Assembly (NCBI GenBank): GCA_013368445.1
Contig: JAACJO010000002.1
Coordinates: 372,001-436,000, forward strand
DNA: 64,000 nucleotides
DNA from: Leucocoprinus leucothites
Lineage: Eukaryota > Basidiomycota > Agaricomycetes > Agaricales > Agaricaceae
Direction of reading: 5' to 3'
A program made the position numbers and the translations under genes. The notes under the pieces were generated by a model, which had not been told where the DNA came from, ran no database searches, and worked only from the letters and a program-made list of their open reading frames with translations. Positions 47,701 to 61,577 of this stretch are shown piece after piece; the first letter of the stretch is position 1, and each line of letters opens with the position of its first letter.

Positions 47701-50164
47701 TATAGCGTACTCCAAAGGCTCAAGTAGAGTAAAAACTGGTGAAAGGGCGAGGACGGTTATGGGCCAGGGTATCCGAGCCTACGCCATACTTTATGCGTCC
47801 TTGTCCTATTAAGATGACACGGTTGGACCGGGCTTGTACTACTGGTGGTAGTAAGAACATCCAGGCAGGAATCCTTGACATTTCAGATCCAAACAACGGA
47901 GATCTCTGTCAGATAAGGGGTCGGTGGTTTTGTCCCACGATTCGGTCGCTCCTCGAGGATGATGTAGGACCTCGTGAGTTTGATGATTGATCATGAACGC
48001 ATCTTATTTTCATCTCTACCGTGCATTTGGAGACCAGCTCGGGTTAAGAGCATTCCCTTGGCGATCACGGTTAACATTAGCCAAAGCCAAATCACAGTAG
48101 TACTATTTGACAGATCAGTGAGGCAACAAAATGTGGCTACTGCAACCTCCTATAGCGAGAGAGCGTGAAATAAACTAACCTGTGAAGTAATGATCGTATG
48201 AATAGAGCCAAATCAGGGTACCGCGCTCAGCAGAACTTTGCATGAGAACCAAGCTGAGCTGAGCAAGAACTAAACCATTCTTCCATGGTTACTAACCAGC
48301 CTGGAATCGTCCCGGGTCCCGCGCTCGCGCTCAGTGTGGATAAGGTCACATCTTGACCCTCCGCGCTGCGGTTGGGTGGTAAATCAGGTTAGGTCGGGGA
48401 CGTACGAATAGCCTAGCTGATCGTTCCTCGTGTCAGTGGTTGATCAGACTTTAGAGGCGCAACCGATGTATCTGCGTTATCAACCCTTAAAAGTGTGCCT
48501 ATCCTCTCGCATCGTCCTGAATTGGTTGAAGGCCCAGGGGCTTCAGGTATTCATTGGTGTCTACGGTCCAGCGAGTAGTTAGACGGCTTGTGTTTTAATT
48601 ATTCGTTTCAATTTCATCCTTTGTCATGATGATTTGTCGTTATAAATAGTTTCACTCGATTAGTCCGAGCTTCCAAGGGAAGATATTTCTTTGACAGGGA
48701 AAAGTACAAGAAAGAGAGTGTGAGCTCTCGTGAGCATGGATGCTTGATTGACGGGATCACTAGAGTGCTTTGATGGGAAAACAAATCTAAAGCTTTCATA
48801 ATATTTTGTTACTTGTATTCCGTCAAGAACTCTTCGCTGCTTTTGGTCCCAACCTGCTGAGAAACCGAGGATCTGGATCACGTTGCTCATAAAATGGGAT
48901 TTTCTCATCCCATGAATCTTGAAGTCTATACATGGACTGGCAATCATATGGTGATTGCTAGTTCATTAGACTGTTGGTGGATAGATTGACCTGGTAATTA
49001 AGCCCCACAGTGTTCCACCAGCGGTCCACTTCTACAATGTGCATCTCTCTCTCAGTCACAGGCCGTAAAACATGATTGCTGGCACACTGGCATAACATCA
49101 ACCCCAACCCTGCGAAAACTCGCGCCTACCCCGACAGCTTGGCATTTGATCTTGCTTTGCTATCCCCACACTCCGAGTCCAGAGCATAACTATCATAAAT
49201 CTCGGATAGAGCCATCCGGCACTACCAACATCGGGGAGATACGAAAGAGGCATCATTAGTAGCCAGACATAGTCTAGCACTTCGGTGTTTATCACCTTAT
49301 TTGAGGATATGAGGACATGCTAAGAAGACGGCTGTATTTGCTCTCCTGGCACTTTCCTTGACTCGGTCATATAGGGTAACTGGACCCGTAGCAATCGGAC
49401 GACAGACAGATGATTGATAAACTTTGCAACCCAGGCTCAGCCAGCCATCGTGATGTTAAGAGTACACTGCCCAGAAAAGAGTAGTGGACTATGCCATTTT
49501 TTCGTATCTCCGAGTCGTCGTCGCTGCATCATCGGAAGATTGCAGATCTACATCGTTACTGGTCACAGGTAGCAAGGACTTGACTTGTCCCAGTCCGTCC
49601 TTCCATGCCTTGTGCATCCTATGCTGAGAAAGAAGCTGCTCAGGACCCGGTCATTTGTATGAGTGGACTTATCGAGTATACATGCATTATTAGTGGGACC
49701 CTACACATTCTCGAGACTCGGTATGGATTCTTTTATCGTAACTTGACGTTTTTCGGCTCTTAAATAGCGCAAAGTCCACATGGACGCTGGTATTAACGAA
49801 CAGCCAACCGGATATTATGTTATTTCTAGCATCAAATGCACACTTACTACTTCTTATTCGGTGTCAGCATTTAGACGTACCCGAACGTCTGATATCCAGC
49901 AAGCCGCTCAAACCGTGGGTCATTATATCCAGTAATTATAATCTCAGCATACATGAAACACCTAATATGTGGTTGGCTGCAAATAAGCGCAGGCTAAGAC
50001 AGGGAAGCGGGAAAGTAATCACGTCTATACATTATTATCCTGAGATAATGTCCGGGTCGGCCACACAAAGAGAAAAGTACTGTTGAGCTCAAATTCGCAT
50101 ACTGATTACGAAGAGTCGCGACGGTTTTCCAAACGACAAGAGGCAGACCCGAGGGATGAGTGAT
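47701..50164. other. Gene-poor region of about 2.5 kb
   Basis: Only short open frames without motifs. A 95-codon frame at 48660-48947 (minus) and an 83-codon frame at 47739-47990 were examined and have no recognisable features. It presumably holds the promoter of the monooxygenase and the 3' flank of NUP35/53. Confidence 0.45.
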
Positions 50165-51507
50165 TCACCAGCCCCATATCAAGTCGGAAACCTGGCCTAA
50201 TATCCCTTTGCTAGGAGTTATAATACTAGACACTGGCGCACCTGGAGGCTTAGCTGGCAAAGGCGTTGTAGGCTGAGGAGCTCCAGCTTTCCTGAACGCA
50301 GAAGTTGATGGGGCAAGCCTGATGGGGGTACCAACACTCGGTGTATTAAAAGCAATAGGCGATTGCGTCGGCTCATCGACAGCCATTGCTCCGCCCGACG
50401 AGTAGACTTCAGCTGGGGTTCCAGAAATGCTCGTTCGCAGAAGGGATTGCCCGAGCACTGCCTCGGCTTGCGCAGGCTCCTGCCACAGAACATAACTAAA
50501 AGGTATACTGGATAGAGGTTGATCGAGTACTCACAGCCCATTTGGTCCCGATCATCCAACTTCCAGCAAAAACTTCTCCATTCTTCCTGACTGCTCGTAG
50601 AGCATCTGCAGGATCATGATATCCTATTCTGAAACAGTTGACAATCTCTGTATTCGGTTCAGGTTCCGTGGAGTTGCCGAGTGACTTGAAATATTCCACG
50701 ATCGACGGATATTTTTCCGGAGGGTATCCGAAGACAACAACGAAAACGGGTTGAGAGGATAGATTTAAGGGGGGTACGCGTGAGGGTCGGCGGCCAAAGT
50801 GTGACGTTTCGGGAGTCGAATTCTAATACTGCGGGTGAGCCATAATCAATATATCAATTCTCCAGATACTGACTTTTGCTGGTAAGCCATGAGGCGATGC
50901 ATCAGCATAAATCTCATTTGGTATATCATTAACTGAGCTTCGCGGTGGGGCATCTTCGTCTGTAAATGTCTGGCGCTGTCTGTGTGGCGTATCAGTAAAT
51001 CTGAACCGAAAACAAGACCCAAAAGAACATACCGCGTGCTTTGAAACATAGACTCCATGCCAAACTCAGATGCCGATCCCCTCGTGAGTACGTTGTTCAG
51101 CTTGGCTTTTGTTTGCAGGATGGGAATGTCATCGACCCGTTGACTGCTTTGTGGTGTATTCTAGAAAGGAATAGGTCAACCACTCTTCGGCGGGTTTAGA
51201 AACTTCATCCGTACAGTATTTTGTGAAGTTGACTAAGGAAAACAAGCATGAGAGTGAGTGGGACATATTCGAGCAATTGACGGACCATAAGGTATCCTGG
51301 TTGGTAATGGCTTCGCGACTGTGACAAACTATCACTGAATGACGAACCAAGTTGACCGCTCGTACTAGCACTTCCCCAGGAGTTGAGATTGGGTGTATGC
51401 GAGCTCGTCGAAGATGACATCCCAGCAACAGTGAAGGACGAGCCAAACGACATTCTCGTTGTCCTTAGTAGAGTTGAGTTTCGAAGCCGTGACCCTTGTT
51501 CGTCCAT
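50165..51507 (-). CDS. Nucleoporin NUP35/NUP53 (MPPN-type RRM)
   Basis: A linker nucleoporin that contacts the inner ring and the pore membrane. Six exons (51507-51286, 51232-51215, 51160-51033, 50979-50874, 50822-50535, 50479-50165; 1,077 nt) give 358 residues. The N-terminal third is Ser/Thr/Gln/Gly-rich and disordered. The middle carries the MPPN/NUP35 RRM: VFVVVFGYPPEKYPSIVEYF, NCFRIGYHDPADALRAVRKN, GEVFAGSWMIGTKW. The C-terminus VSDLIWGW is the amphipathic membrane-binding end shared by Nup53, Nup59 and Nup35. Exon 2 is only 18 nt, encoding six residues of the disordered region. All hallmarks are present, so confidence is high. Confidence 0.92.
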
Positions 51508-52353
51508 CAAACAAACGAGAACAGACTTTATTTGGTTATGACCTTGGAAACAAATATCACGTGAGTATCATTCTGGAATGGATGATCGTGAGAGCTTAAT
51601 GCCTATTTTACGCATACTCGAGCGTACTTCTCCAGTAAAGCTTACTTTAAACATGTATATTTACACTCTCTCAACTTTTATCCGCGACCTCTATGGCCTG
51701 ATGAATCAGTATTACATTCATCCACAATGACTTCGGCCCGTATGTCCTGTTATCTAACTGCCACCTTATACTGTCAGTAAGCTTATCAGATTTCGCTGCC
51801 ACTAGTGCTGGTGAGATCTTGAGATAGATGGACAGAAAATCGTGGACATGGTTATCATCTTTTGCTTGTCACATGTTCCAAATTAAGCGTTCCAAAATAA
51901 ACATACCTCATGGTATTCTTGAGCTTTGCCCCACTGCTGTGATGAAATTAACAAGATAGGTCCAGGCTAACCGCGGCGAATCTCAACTTTCGACTCTGCA
52001 CCCACCCTCTCGAACTAGGCCTCATCTAGGTTCACGATTTCTCTCCCTCTTGGGGATAAGTAATAACTGCTTCCTGTTATGGGGGAGAAATCATGAAGGA
52101 CGACCCATTGATCCGTCATCCCCAGGGCCCAAACATAGGGATGAGCATTTCTCGGAACGTATTCAGATATATCCAAGAGGCACGATAAGAAATCTCCACG
52201 GGAATATAAGATTAGAATATTATGTAGCCGTAACAGGGTCCTTCTCAGGACACTTATAAAGTACACACACGGTAAAGTGAGGGATGGTACAGATGCGTCC
52301 GAATTCCGATTGAGACCAGGAAAATAAATGCCATGATAGTGCAGGAGTAACCG
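51508..52353. other. Spacer between NUP35/53 and the P450 gene
   Basis: 0.85 kb: promoter of the nucleoporin gene on the left and 3' flank of the P450 on the right. No gene is seen. Confidence 0.4.
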
Positions 52354-54828
52354 TTATGCCCAGGAGACCAGCTCCTCCTCAGCCCTCGCAGCCTCTGCTA
52401 CAATCACAGTCGAAACGCTGGGCTCTCGGGGAACGAGGCGATAAGTGAATCCGCGAGGTTGGATGGATAGATGTCCATCCATCATTTCGGTGTCGGGTAA
52501 TATGGGTTTCCCAAATTCATCCAATGTTGGTTGGACGTTGAAAGCCCAAAGAGTCCTTTAGATCATCCCAAGGTAAGCAGCGGTAGAAGGGTATCAGAAA
52601 TTTCACGAACCGAGCGAACAGCACCGAGAGCGAGTTCATCGCAATATGCATGCCTGGACACATCCTCCGACCAAAACCAAAACCAGCTGTAAATGTAGGG
52701 GTTTTCCCGTCCAGAAATCGTTCAGGCGCGAAAAAGTCAGCATTAGGAAACATCTATAAAGTACCGTAGGTCAGCCATGACTACCTTCTGAGCAGTAGCA
52801 AAAGTATACTAACGTCGGGATCTTGGGCCATTGCGCTGGAAGTACGTTTAGCAAGTCTCAGCAGCCAAATTATGAGTTATGACTTACTAGACATTTGCCT
52901 GTACTCGGCTACCTTTCGGTATAAACATGCCATCGTATACGTCGTCGGAGATATTGCTATGCGCCACGCCGAGGGGCAAGATAGGCCGCCATCTGAGTGT
53001 TTCCTTCATGATGGCATGGGTATAAGGGAGTTGATCCATATCGTCGAACTCAGGGAGCCGCTCTCTGCCAACAACACGGTCGAGTTCTGCCTGGGCCTTT
53101 TGCATGACCGCTGGATTGTGCAGCATAGCCACTAGGCAAGGACTGAAGTTAAGCGACAGCTGGTGGGCGAGCCCGGGAAGCGAAGACTTACTGATGAAAA
53201 TTTCGTAGATGGAGACACTCTGTTAATCAGATTGTTTAGTACCTGAAGACTTCTCTGCCAAAGATGACCTTACCGTCGTTACTCCTGCTTGCCACGGTGC
53301 ACTGAGAGCGTACGCGATCTCAATGTCACTAAGGCCCCAGTTCGCAGTTTTTTCCAGGGCTTTGGTTGCTATGGAGGGCATGGCCGTTCCATTCTCAATG
53401 CGTTCTCGAACATCGTTCAATAGGCCAAGGTAGACCCTGGTGTCGCGTTGTCGCATTTCTTCCGGTTCTCTACGGAACCACTGTAGGCATTTCTGCGAAT
53501 AGTCAGTGAATTCTGCTTGGTTTTCTACGAACTGTATCCTACCGGAAGATAAAGGAGGAAAGGCCACTAGTTCCAGGCATCAGAACGGTACTGAAATCAG
53601 GCAAGCAAGTTCACGTACAGTGTCAACACAAGAGTTACTGAGATCTCTGCAATAAAATCAGCACCCCGGTTACATAACCAGAGATAGGTGTTACGCACAG
53701 TGCCCTGTTCACGGAAGTGCGATGTCAGTTTAGCTCAAAACTCAGAAAACAGAACGATGGACTGACTTTGACAAGTCTGTGGACGGCAGTGGCGCGTGAT
53801 GAGCACATGCCTGAGGAAACGAGGACGAAAGTGCACCTACAGCGGTCGATCTCTTGGTTCTCTTTGACGATTTTGTGGTTCATATCCCGTACCCTCCGGC
53901 CATATGCAACACTCGAAACGATAGAAATAGCATATCTACAATCAAACAACCCACAAGTGAGTACTACGCATTTCACATGGACTGCTCTGGCGACTTACCG
54001 CCGAACATGTAGTGCATACTGCTCCGAGCTCTTCGCATCCAGTAAATCATTGAGTAGAATCTTTGCCTCCAATGACTGAAGAATCTTGTAATCTTGCGAA
54101 GCTTCCATAGATAAACCCGCATGCATGAGCTATATCACGTTCATCAATCAAAAGCTTGCACACACAGCCAATGACATAAAGTGTTATACTCACAGCTCTC
54201 CAGTTCCTCCATCTCGGGCCGTATGGCATACCCACACCTCGCATTCCACCAGAAAGAAGTTCCCCTCTATGGGTCAAAAGGTCAGTTGGACGAGTTGTGG
54301 CTTAATGAAAATAGCTACTGACCCCATGATATTACGTGGGCGACTAGAATAAAGGTTGCCACGCTTCTCTAGGACATCAGTGGCTGCTTTAAGAGTCCCC
54401 AGAACTATCACCGGAAAGAATGAGGCCTTGTGACAACAAGAAACGTGTTTCCTGAAAGCGTACCGACGATGGGTGTACCGCCCAACCAGAATGAGATAAC
54501 ATCGCCTAAAAGCCGTATCTTTCAACACCCATTCATACCCTCTGGAAAGGGACAGAGGCTCACCATATACTTTGTGCCACTCTGTATAACGCCTCCAGGG
54601 TTGATAAAAGGGGACGTTCCAACGATTATCTCCTAGAATACCAGGAGCAGGGCCAGGAGGCATGCGCCATTTTGTTTTGCGCCTCAGTTGCAGTGCTATG
54701 AGGAACAAGGATAACGAGCTGCAAGAGATGAGTAATATTGACGAGACCATTCTCGACAGCGAGATTGGGAGGTGTATCGTGGACGGACTCGGCAAGAGTA
54801 CAGAGAAGAATGTTTCTAGTTCCTTCAT
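52354..54828 (-). CDS. Cytochrome P450 monooxygenase
   Basis: A membrane-anchored heme monooxygenase working with NADPH-P450 reductase at the ER. The anchor (MVSSILLISCSSLSLFLIAL) is followed by the proline hinge MPPGPAPGILGD. Further on: DVISFWLGGTPIVV, SRPRNIMG, GMPYGPRWRNWRA (helix C), KCLQWFRREPEEM, the I-helix AGVTT, KETLRWRP (ExxR), FFAPERFLDG (PERF) and FGFGRRMCPGMHIA, the heme loop with its Cys ligand. The last intron (within 52571-52640) makes FAR join TLWAFNVQPTLDEFGKPILP, giving a normal C-terminus ending VSWA. More than ten exons; not all were individually fixed. Start could be ATG 54828 (MKELETFF...) or the later ATG before VSSILL. The type resembles fungal CYP families acting on secondary metabolites or xenobiotics; the substrate is unknown. 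Confidence 0.9.
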
Positions 54829-55565
54829 AATTGCCCAAGTACATATACTTTCTTTAAGTAGTGCCGCGGTCTATCAATACCACTAGGGAGACCGGTGCCC
54901 TAAATCGGTATCCGCCCCGTTGCTTGAAATCCGACTCGGAGATCTAATATCTCAAGCCTGGGTGTACGCAATGGGCATCAAAAAAAGTTCCTACCACTGG
55001 ATCGGGACTCACTGACATGACAAACCCCAAGGAACCTGTTGCGGGTCATGTGTGATCCTGAGCGAAGCAGTCTCTTCGTCCTGGAAGAAACAAGAATAAC
55101 ACGCTGCGTCATGGGTAAGTTGCTGTTGGGGAAGTTGCCTTTTCTGGCGTGTCAGGGTAAGGAAAGCAGGACCCTCAGGCGCGCTTGTCGATTGGATCAT
55201 AAGTCCGTGGTAAGAATGCCAAAATAGGACTACAATCTGACCGAGGGCTTCTGTAGATCAACCCGGGAGCCTTTGAAAACGAGCGGAGTGGGTGTGAAGC
55301 GCGGGTTAACCGCCAGTAGCACTGCTTTTGTGCATATGGTGCTAGTAAAGATCTGATATCCGCGGCGCATAGAACGCGCAGAAGCATACTGCAGGACTCG
55401 GCGATCCTTCCCGTAAGCAGCCATTTTTAATTAGTGGCGCAGCGCCATTGATTAACAGAGAGAAGGTCTCAGTAGAAAAGGGTTGGTATGGACTAATGAG
55501 GAGGTAATGGACATGCAGGTATACGACTTAAATGACTACAGAGTCTATAAATTAAGCAGCGCGAC
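54829..55565. other. Spacer with a 64-codon open frame
   Basis: 0.74 kb upstream of the P450 and downstream of the M28 gene. A 64-codon frame at 55230-55424 (minus, ATG 55424) starts MAAYGKDRRVLQ. It has no recognisable domain and is probably not a gene. Confidence 0.3.
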
Positions 55566-58500
55566 TTACACTCGTGAAACACCTCCAACGGAGCCCATGA
55601 GAAGTGCGTCAATGGTGCCAGCCGACTTCTCCTCTAACCATTCATCAAGTTTTTCGAAGAGCTGCATGGCAGGTCCGCCTTCCGCCTTAACGGCCTTCTT
55701 CGCGGGCCACATCCCCTTTTCTATTATGCCAATAAAGTTCACTAGTAAAGTCTCACTGTCGGTGGCATTAGGCGGGGATTTGATGACGAGATCGACACTC
55801 CACGTGTCCGTCCCGTAAAACGACGCCTCCCTAATAAAATGACGGACATGTTCGTTTGGAGGGTTGTTGTCGAGCGTCCATCGCAGGACGTGGGCATCGA
55901 ATGAAATCACTGTAGGGGTAGGAGGTTTTCATGAATACGGAACGCGTTTCACTAGGAATAGAAGTGAACAGACCAGACCAGACGATCCCGGGATGCTTGA
56001 CTTGAAGTGTCAGACTACGCGTTCCTGCCTCCGTATCGCGGAAGTCATTAATGGCAGAGACTGAAAAGCCTTGTTCGGCTGTCCACGGTGAGGCGTAGCC
56101 TTCGCTTGTTGACAATGGGATCTTGTACGGGCTCAAAAAGGCGGAAAACGGATATAACGAATCCCAGTCTGAGTTGTAATCATTCATCACAAGCGGTTTG
56201 GGAACGACGTCCGTCGTGGAAAATTCTCCCACGATATCTTCCACGAGAAGCTCAAGTCCAGGCGCGGCGTCGGCTCCGGCAATATGCAAGAACTGTTCAT
56301 GTGTTGTTATCTGAAATGTTTCTCAGCATTTTTCTCGAAATTGTCTAGAAGAGACGTCCCACGTTTTCGGAGTGGAGGACAAACAACCTCTTTTGGTGCA
56401 TGTCATCAAACGGACGCTTCGCAGAGAAGACAGCCATGGCAATCGCTGTCGCAATGGTGGAAAGGACGATTCCATTCCAGAGTTTCCGGTGTCCAAACCT
56501 ATGAGCGAAGGGCACGAGGACTGGAAGTGCTTGAGCACCTAGAACCGCCACGATGGTTGCCACTATATTGTCCGCAGGCGCTTGTGCTCCGATACGGCCA
56601 GTCTAAACGCCATGGAGTTAGCCGGTCTCGGAAGAATTTCTGCCACGAGGAAAATAGACTCACCAGAGGGACGAAAACTTCAGCGACGGTAGCAAGTAAA
56701 AGAGAGCCAATAAGTAAAGGCTCCACCTGTGCGATAGCATAGGTGAACAGGGATATTTCCCGGGCACTTCCGGCGATTAGGGGGTTTAATAATAGTGCTA
56801 TAAAAAGCGGCAAACTAGATAGGAAGTATAGACCTGCTGACCCGATTCCGGCCATTTGAATTCCATATGCCAACCCAGATTGCACGACCAAGAGAGCGTT
56901 GAATATTTCCTGCTCAAGGACTGGTCCAACCAAATACTGAGAGAGCAATGCACCGAGGAGAGTAGGCGGGCCATAGAGAACAATTGGTGCAAAAGGATTT
57001 GAAAACCAGCTCATGCCCTTATTCAACCCCTTGCTCATTACTAGAGCAACCACGTTGGGTGCAATGATTGAACCGAAAACAGCCGCCATAATAGCACCCA
57101 GACCCCTGGTCCAACTGGCCCTTGCCCCATTGACTTTCGAGGACGAAGAAAGCCGCACAAAGAGAATCGAAGCGGTGAATAATGACAGATACATGATTCT
57201 CGCGGTTTTGAAGGAGTACATGTAGAACTTTCCGAAGAGCGTGAAATACACGGTCGTTGGTCGCGTGTACCCTGCAGTTAAATTGGGCAGTGGCGATTCA
57301 TCCGAGGATAGGAATCGCAGAAGGGCCAAAGTATTCTCGGCCATATGCTTTGGAAACATCAGCGGCGTCCATTGTAAATGTCGCGTAACACTAACCTGAG
57401 CAACACCAGGCTCAATATTCTCAACGAGATCCTGGAGGAAAGACAGCAATACCGAGTGAGCAATAAATCCGACGTAGTCCCCGGGCACCAACCTTCCGCA
57501 TATGATAAAGATAGCTGTTACCGACAATCGCCATCTGCAGAGAGCGTCAATCGATTGACCAATGAAGATGTACGGCATTTACTCACGTCGAGACCGGTTA
57601 TGTTCAGATATTGCTCGAACTGCCGGAAATCCGTACTACGTCGCTTCAATCTCCAGATTATTCGGTGTATGCACAAAACGCCACTTACTCAGACAGCAGG
57701 ATGCCTGAACTGAAGACCTCATTGGCGAAGACTGTGCCAAACGGCCTTGCAAACGAAGTGGGGGTATCATCAGAATGGGGAAACGACAAAATAAATTAAG
57801 TTTGTACCTGGGGACATGAGAATATGCATGTATCATCTGTTCAGATGTTGCTTGGAAAAGCAACTCGCGACCTGTTGAGCCGGCGGCTTCGGACGTGTCA
57901 GTAGGTGATGTAATGTAACTCCAAGAGACAACTCAAATGTGTACCTTCAAGGTTGATAACTGCTCGAATACTGAATTCGATCAGGTACGATTATGAGGAA
58001 CTTTATGGAGAAAGGCCTACGTTGGCGCGATTGGGTGCTGTGTAGAGAACAGGTGCGATCCATCCTGGAGCGACTCTTCTGCGTGGTTGAATACTAAGGA
58101 CGCTCATGAAAATCAGTTATCGAGGAAACTGTATTGACTTACATAGGACAATTGCATGCTTGGGTGACCAGTCCGGTGTATTGATGAGAACACGCATAGA
58201 ATCAAGCATGACCCCGACAGCCAGTCCGTCATCGGCAGCTCCTGGACTGGGCAGCGTACTGTCCAAATGGGCATTGACCAGGATGGCATGCTCTTTTCCG
58301 GCCGCCGTACCATCTGAGATACGAATAACGATATTCGTCAAGTTCACGTAAGTCTTGTATACTCGTTTGCCCATCATATCAAATCTTAGTATAAAGTGAA
58401 TAACATGTCAAAGGTGCTATCAACACAAAGGCCAGGTGATGCTCCTTACCTATGATTACCACTACCTTGTTGGTGCCAGGTTTCACACTCTATTTTCCGT

Positions 58501-58916
58501 CCGGTTTCCGCTGCGATTTTTTCACATTCAGCCTGCATCTTCTCGGCCTGCTGGACCATCCACGTGTCCGCGAGTGCATGTTCGAAAGTTCCGACAGTCC
58601 TGAATCCAATATCTTCCGATAGGTATTTCGCAACGCCAAGGATATTTGCTTCTGAAATCTGCGGCAGCTGGGTGGAAGGGTTCACGCTGTTTGAGATGCT
58701 TTATCAGTACAAGCCTTGGCAAAAGAGGGTGCCTGTTACTTACAGCTCAACGAGCGGTTCTGGAAGAGCTGAAAGAAACTTCAGTCATATGACCTTTCGT
58801 TTGAACTGGGTGAGCCTACTGTAATGCTGTTTCAAAGAGATGAAGGGTACACCTATCAGAACGGGTGACAAAGCGAGTATCGAGCGCAATGGCCCCCATC
58901 TCCAGCGAACGGTCAT
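55566..58916 (-). CDS. M28 metallopeptidase, ER/vacuolar membrane (ERMP1/Pff1-like)
   Basis: A zinc aminopeptidase-fold domain facing the lumen, followed by a polytopic membrane region. The start ATG 58916 gives MTVRWRWGPLRSILALSPVL with the first span and KQHYTLPEPL joined over exons 58916-58820 and 58768-58744. Exons 58686-58450 and 58384-58143 carry ANILGVAKYLSEDIGFRTVG, GSGNHRFDMMGKRVYKTYVN and the metal site VNAHLDSTLPSPGAADDGLA (His and Asp ligands). The next gives FNHAEESLQDGSHLF with the catalytic Glu. Then come RPFGTVFANEVFSSGI, EDLVENIEPGVAQ, about eight membrane spans (57300-56400) and a lumenal C-terminal domain ending at TAA 55566. The family processes peptides in the ER or vacuole; the exact substrate is unknown. 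About eleven exons. Confidence 0.9.
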
Positions 58917-61577
58917 AATAGAACAGAGTCAAAGTAGAGAATTCAGAGCAGACGAGGACCCGCTGCTTGAACAGAGGGTGCTCTGGGTTTGCTACTTTTG
59001 GAAAAGAGAGATCCGTCTGAATGATCGCGTGATTTCTGAAAGAGAGCTTTTCGGGTGCCACGCTGCCACGCGGGGAGACTGCTGAATGAATGTTGAGCCC
59101 AAAATGCAAGGTCGAAATGGTGAACCAAATAGTCAAGAATTCTGACAGTTTGGGGAGTACTGCCGTCCGGGTCCTCACGCGGCAATCACGCACCTCGTGA
59201 CTCGTCAGCAATGTTAATGATGTTTATTGTTGTGGTACTTGCCAAATAACACTTGCAGCCTGCTATCTAGGGAATCTCGCTGGGAATATAGACCGCAGTG
59301 GAAAGCATACTTGAAAAAATACACCAAATCGTTAAACTGATAACCAACAGAAAAGGTCATCGGACCCAAGACAAATAGGATGAAAGGCCACCGCATGACC
59401 TCACATGTTTCTACTTGTTCTAAATTGGTCGCTCTCCTACTATACTTGCTCGTTGCTCCATAGATGGATACCTCTGATCTCTCAGCACTCCGCGGATTCC
59501 CGTCGATTCCAGCAAGGAGCTATCTACTTGGTGCTTGTCTACTCACAGTGCCCAGTGGCCCATGATTTCCATCACACTAGCTACGTCACCGGCCCGGGCG
59601 CTGTGAAGGAATGTGAAGGACCAAGGTAATTACTATTGTAATTTTTTACTCCTCGCACAGGACACAGCTAAATCCCCTCACCGATGGAATGATAAAGTTG
59701 CAGTTTCAAAGCTCTTGTTGTAGCAATGCTTACCTTGTGCTCCCTTGGATTGGTTTTATACATCACTTCAAGTGACTAAGATAGATGCACCGACTTGGTA
59801 TGGATGTATCATTATGGTCAGACGTTCCACACCGAAGCAACTGTTGAACGTTTGTGGCCCGAGACGACCCCGCGGACTTGCCTTGTTACCTATTGGCCAG
59901 ACTTGAGCTTGATACACAGTTCTGTCTCAGTCCCATCCCGCCTATCATCTATCACTCCATCAAACTCCATGATGACGCTGGGATAATTCAGGAAGCGATC
60001 CGGTCAACGGGCCCTACTCATCAAAGTGAAATATTTCCGTTCCGAGCCCTTGCGAACGGAAATCAGAGTACACCGTAGTACTGAGGGGCAGCCCACTGGG
60101 ACGCAGGACCGAGATATTTTTAGGCATCCCAGTGTTTGATAGCCGAACCACGTCTGTTTCCGGCCCTGCACAGGCGACCCTTTCTCATCCTTCCTCTTCT
60201 CAAAAGAGAAAAATGTTAGTGGATGATGATGAGAAAAGTCGAAATGACCCTCCAGGAATAAAAATTCGAGCTCGCGGAGTTTACATTGCTCATAGCATCT
60301 GCAGCCCTGGTTGCGTTGGTTCGGTCGAAAGTTCCGAGTACGAAGCGAAAGAATCATTTTTCGAGGGAAAGAGAGAATCCAGCAATTCACATTCAATTGA
60401 ATCACACTTCCCCTTACTCAAGAACACGTGTCCCATCGTGTTCTTGATTTCGAACCATACCATACAGAAGAGATTCCCTGCAAGAATATCCATGCCATCG
60501 CCGCAGCACACCATGCGCTCTCCAGTCAGAACATTCGAAGTCTTAATCCGTTCTCAACTTTCTTCCGATCACACACACACTTTTACTCCACTCGCCAACA
60601 GCTTCTGTCCGTCAACCTCCACGGACGACAGGCTGGGGAAGAGTCCGATTCGGGCCATACCTTTCAACAGCTTGCCCGCTCTTTACAGTGGCAGTTTCGC
60701 AAGAAGAGGAAGATCTTCGCCGTCTCGGTAAGAACTTACTTAAGTTTTCACCCGACACCCCAAAGAAATTGCTGTTCCGTGGCGTGATCGGGCCTCCGAC
60801 AACGGAGTGGAGGTGGTAGATAATCGGTTACATATGCCGGGTTCTTTAGCTTTTCGAAATAGTCCCGCCACTATATTGCTTGTCAACTGTAATGGCTCCA
60901 ATGCTGTCAGAAGCGGGCATTTTTAGCGAGAGCTTGTGAATGCACGAAAGTTACCGTACACGGTTTAAATTGGTTAGGTGAGCATATCCGTTCCGTCGGA
61001 GAGTAGATCAAGTGATCCGATTCGGTGAATATTGAATTCCATGACAATCTCAGCCAAATAAAAGCTCCGAAGTGCTTACAGAGTCTTCTAGCGTAGAACC
61101 AAGCCCGGAAAGTAGTATCGCACCCACACCTCACGTTCTGTGTACTACAAATACTGTTGATGTTTGAATGAGCGGGGGTAAAAACAAAAGCCCAAAGGAA
61201 TTAGACTGTATTGCACTTTTGGATTAGATACAAGAATCAAAAAGAGCAGGAAATATGCACAAGAATCGTACATGATGTTCTTAGAGACTAAGAAGTGAAA
61301 GTAAATACAAAAAACAACAGAGAACGAGTCATTGGACAACATGAGAATCAAAATCACACAAACCCGCCGCCTCGTGCCCGCTGATATTTCAGTCGATCGT
61401 TATCACCATCCTATAATTCACAGAAGATCCTAATCTTGCCTCAGCCTCCTTCTCTTACCCATCAATATGCAAGAAAGAACCCCCAAGTGCACAAGAATAC
61501 TGTCCAAGACAGATTAACTACTGCTTCTTCTTCTTCGAACCTATATATATGACCAAACGGATCACCACAAATGTAGA
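58917..61577. other. Gene-poor region of about 2.7 kb
   Basis: Between the M28 start and the RCC1-PHD stop. Open frames at 58943-59211, 60132-60731 and 60428-60787 have no family motifs or joinable exons. It holds the M28 promoter. Nothing else can be supported. Confidence 0.45.

Noticed and set aside
52354..58916. P450, M28 peptidase and FAD monooxygenase as a secondary-metabolite gene cluster
   Set aside because: No backbone synthase (PKS, NRPS, terpene cyclase), and a nucleoporin gene lies between; M28 and NUP35/53 are housekeeping.
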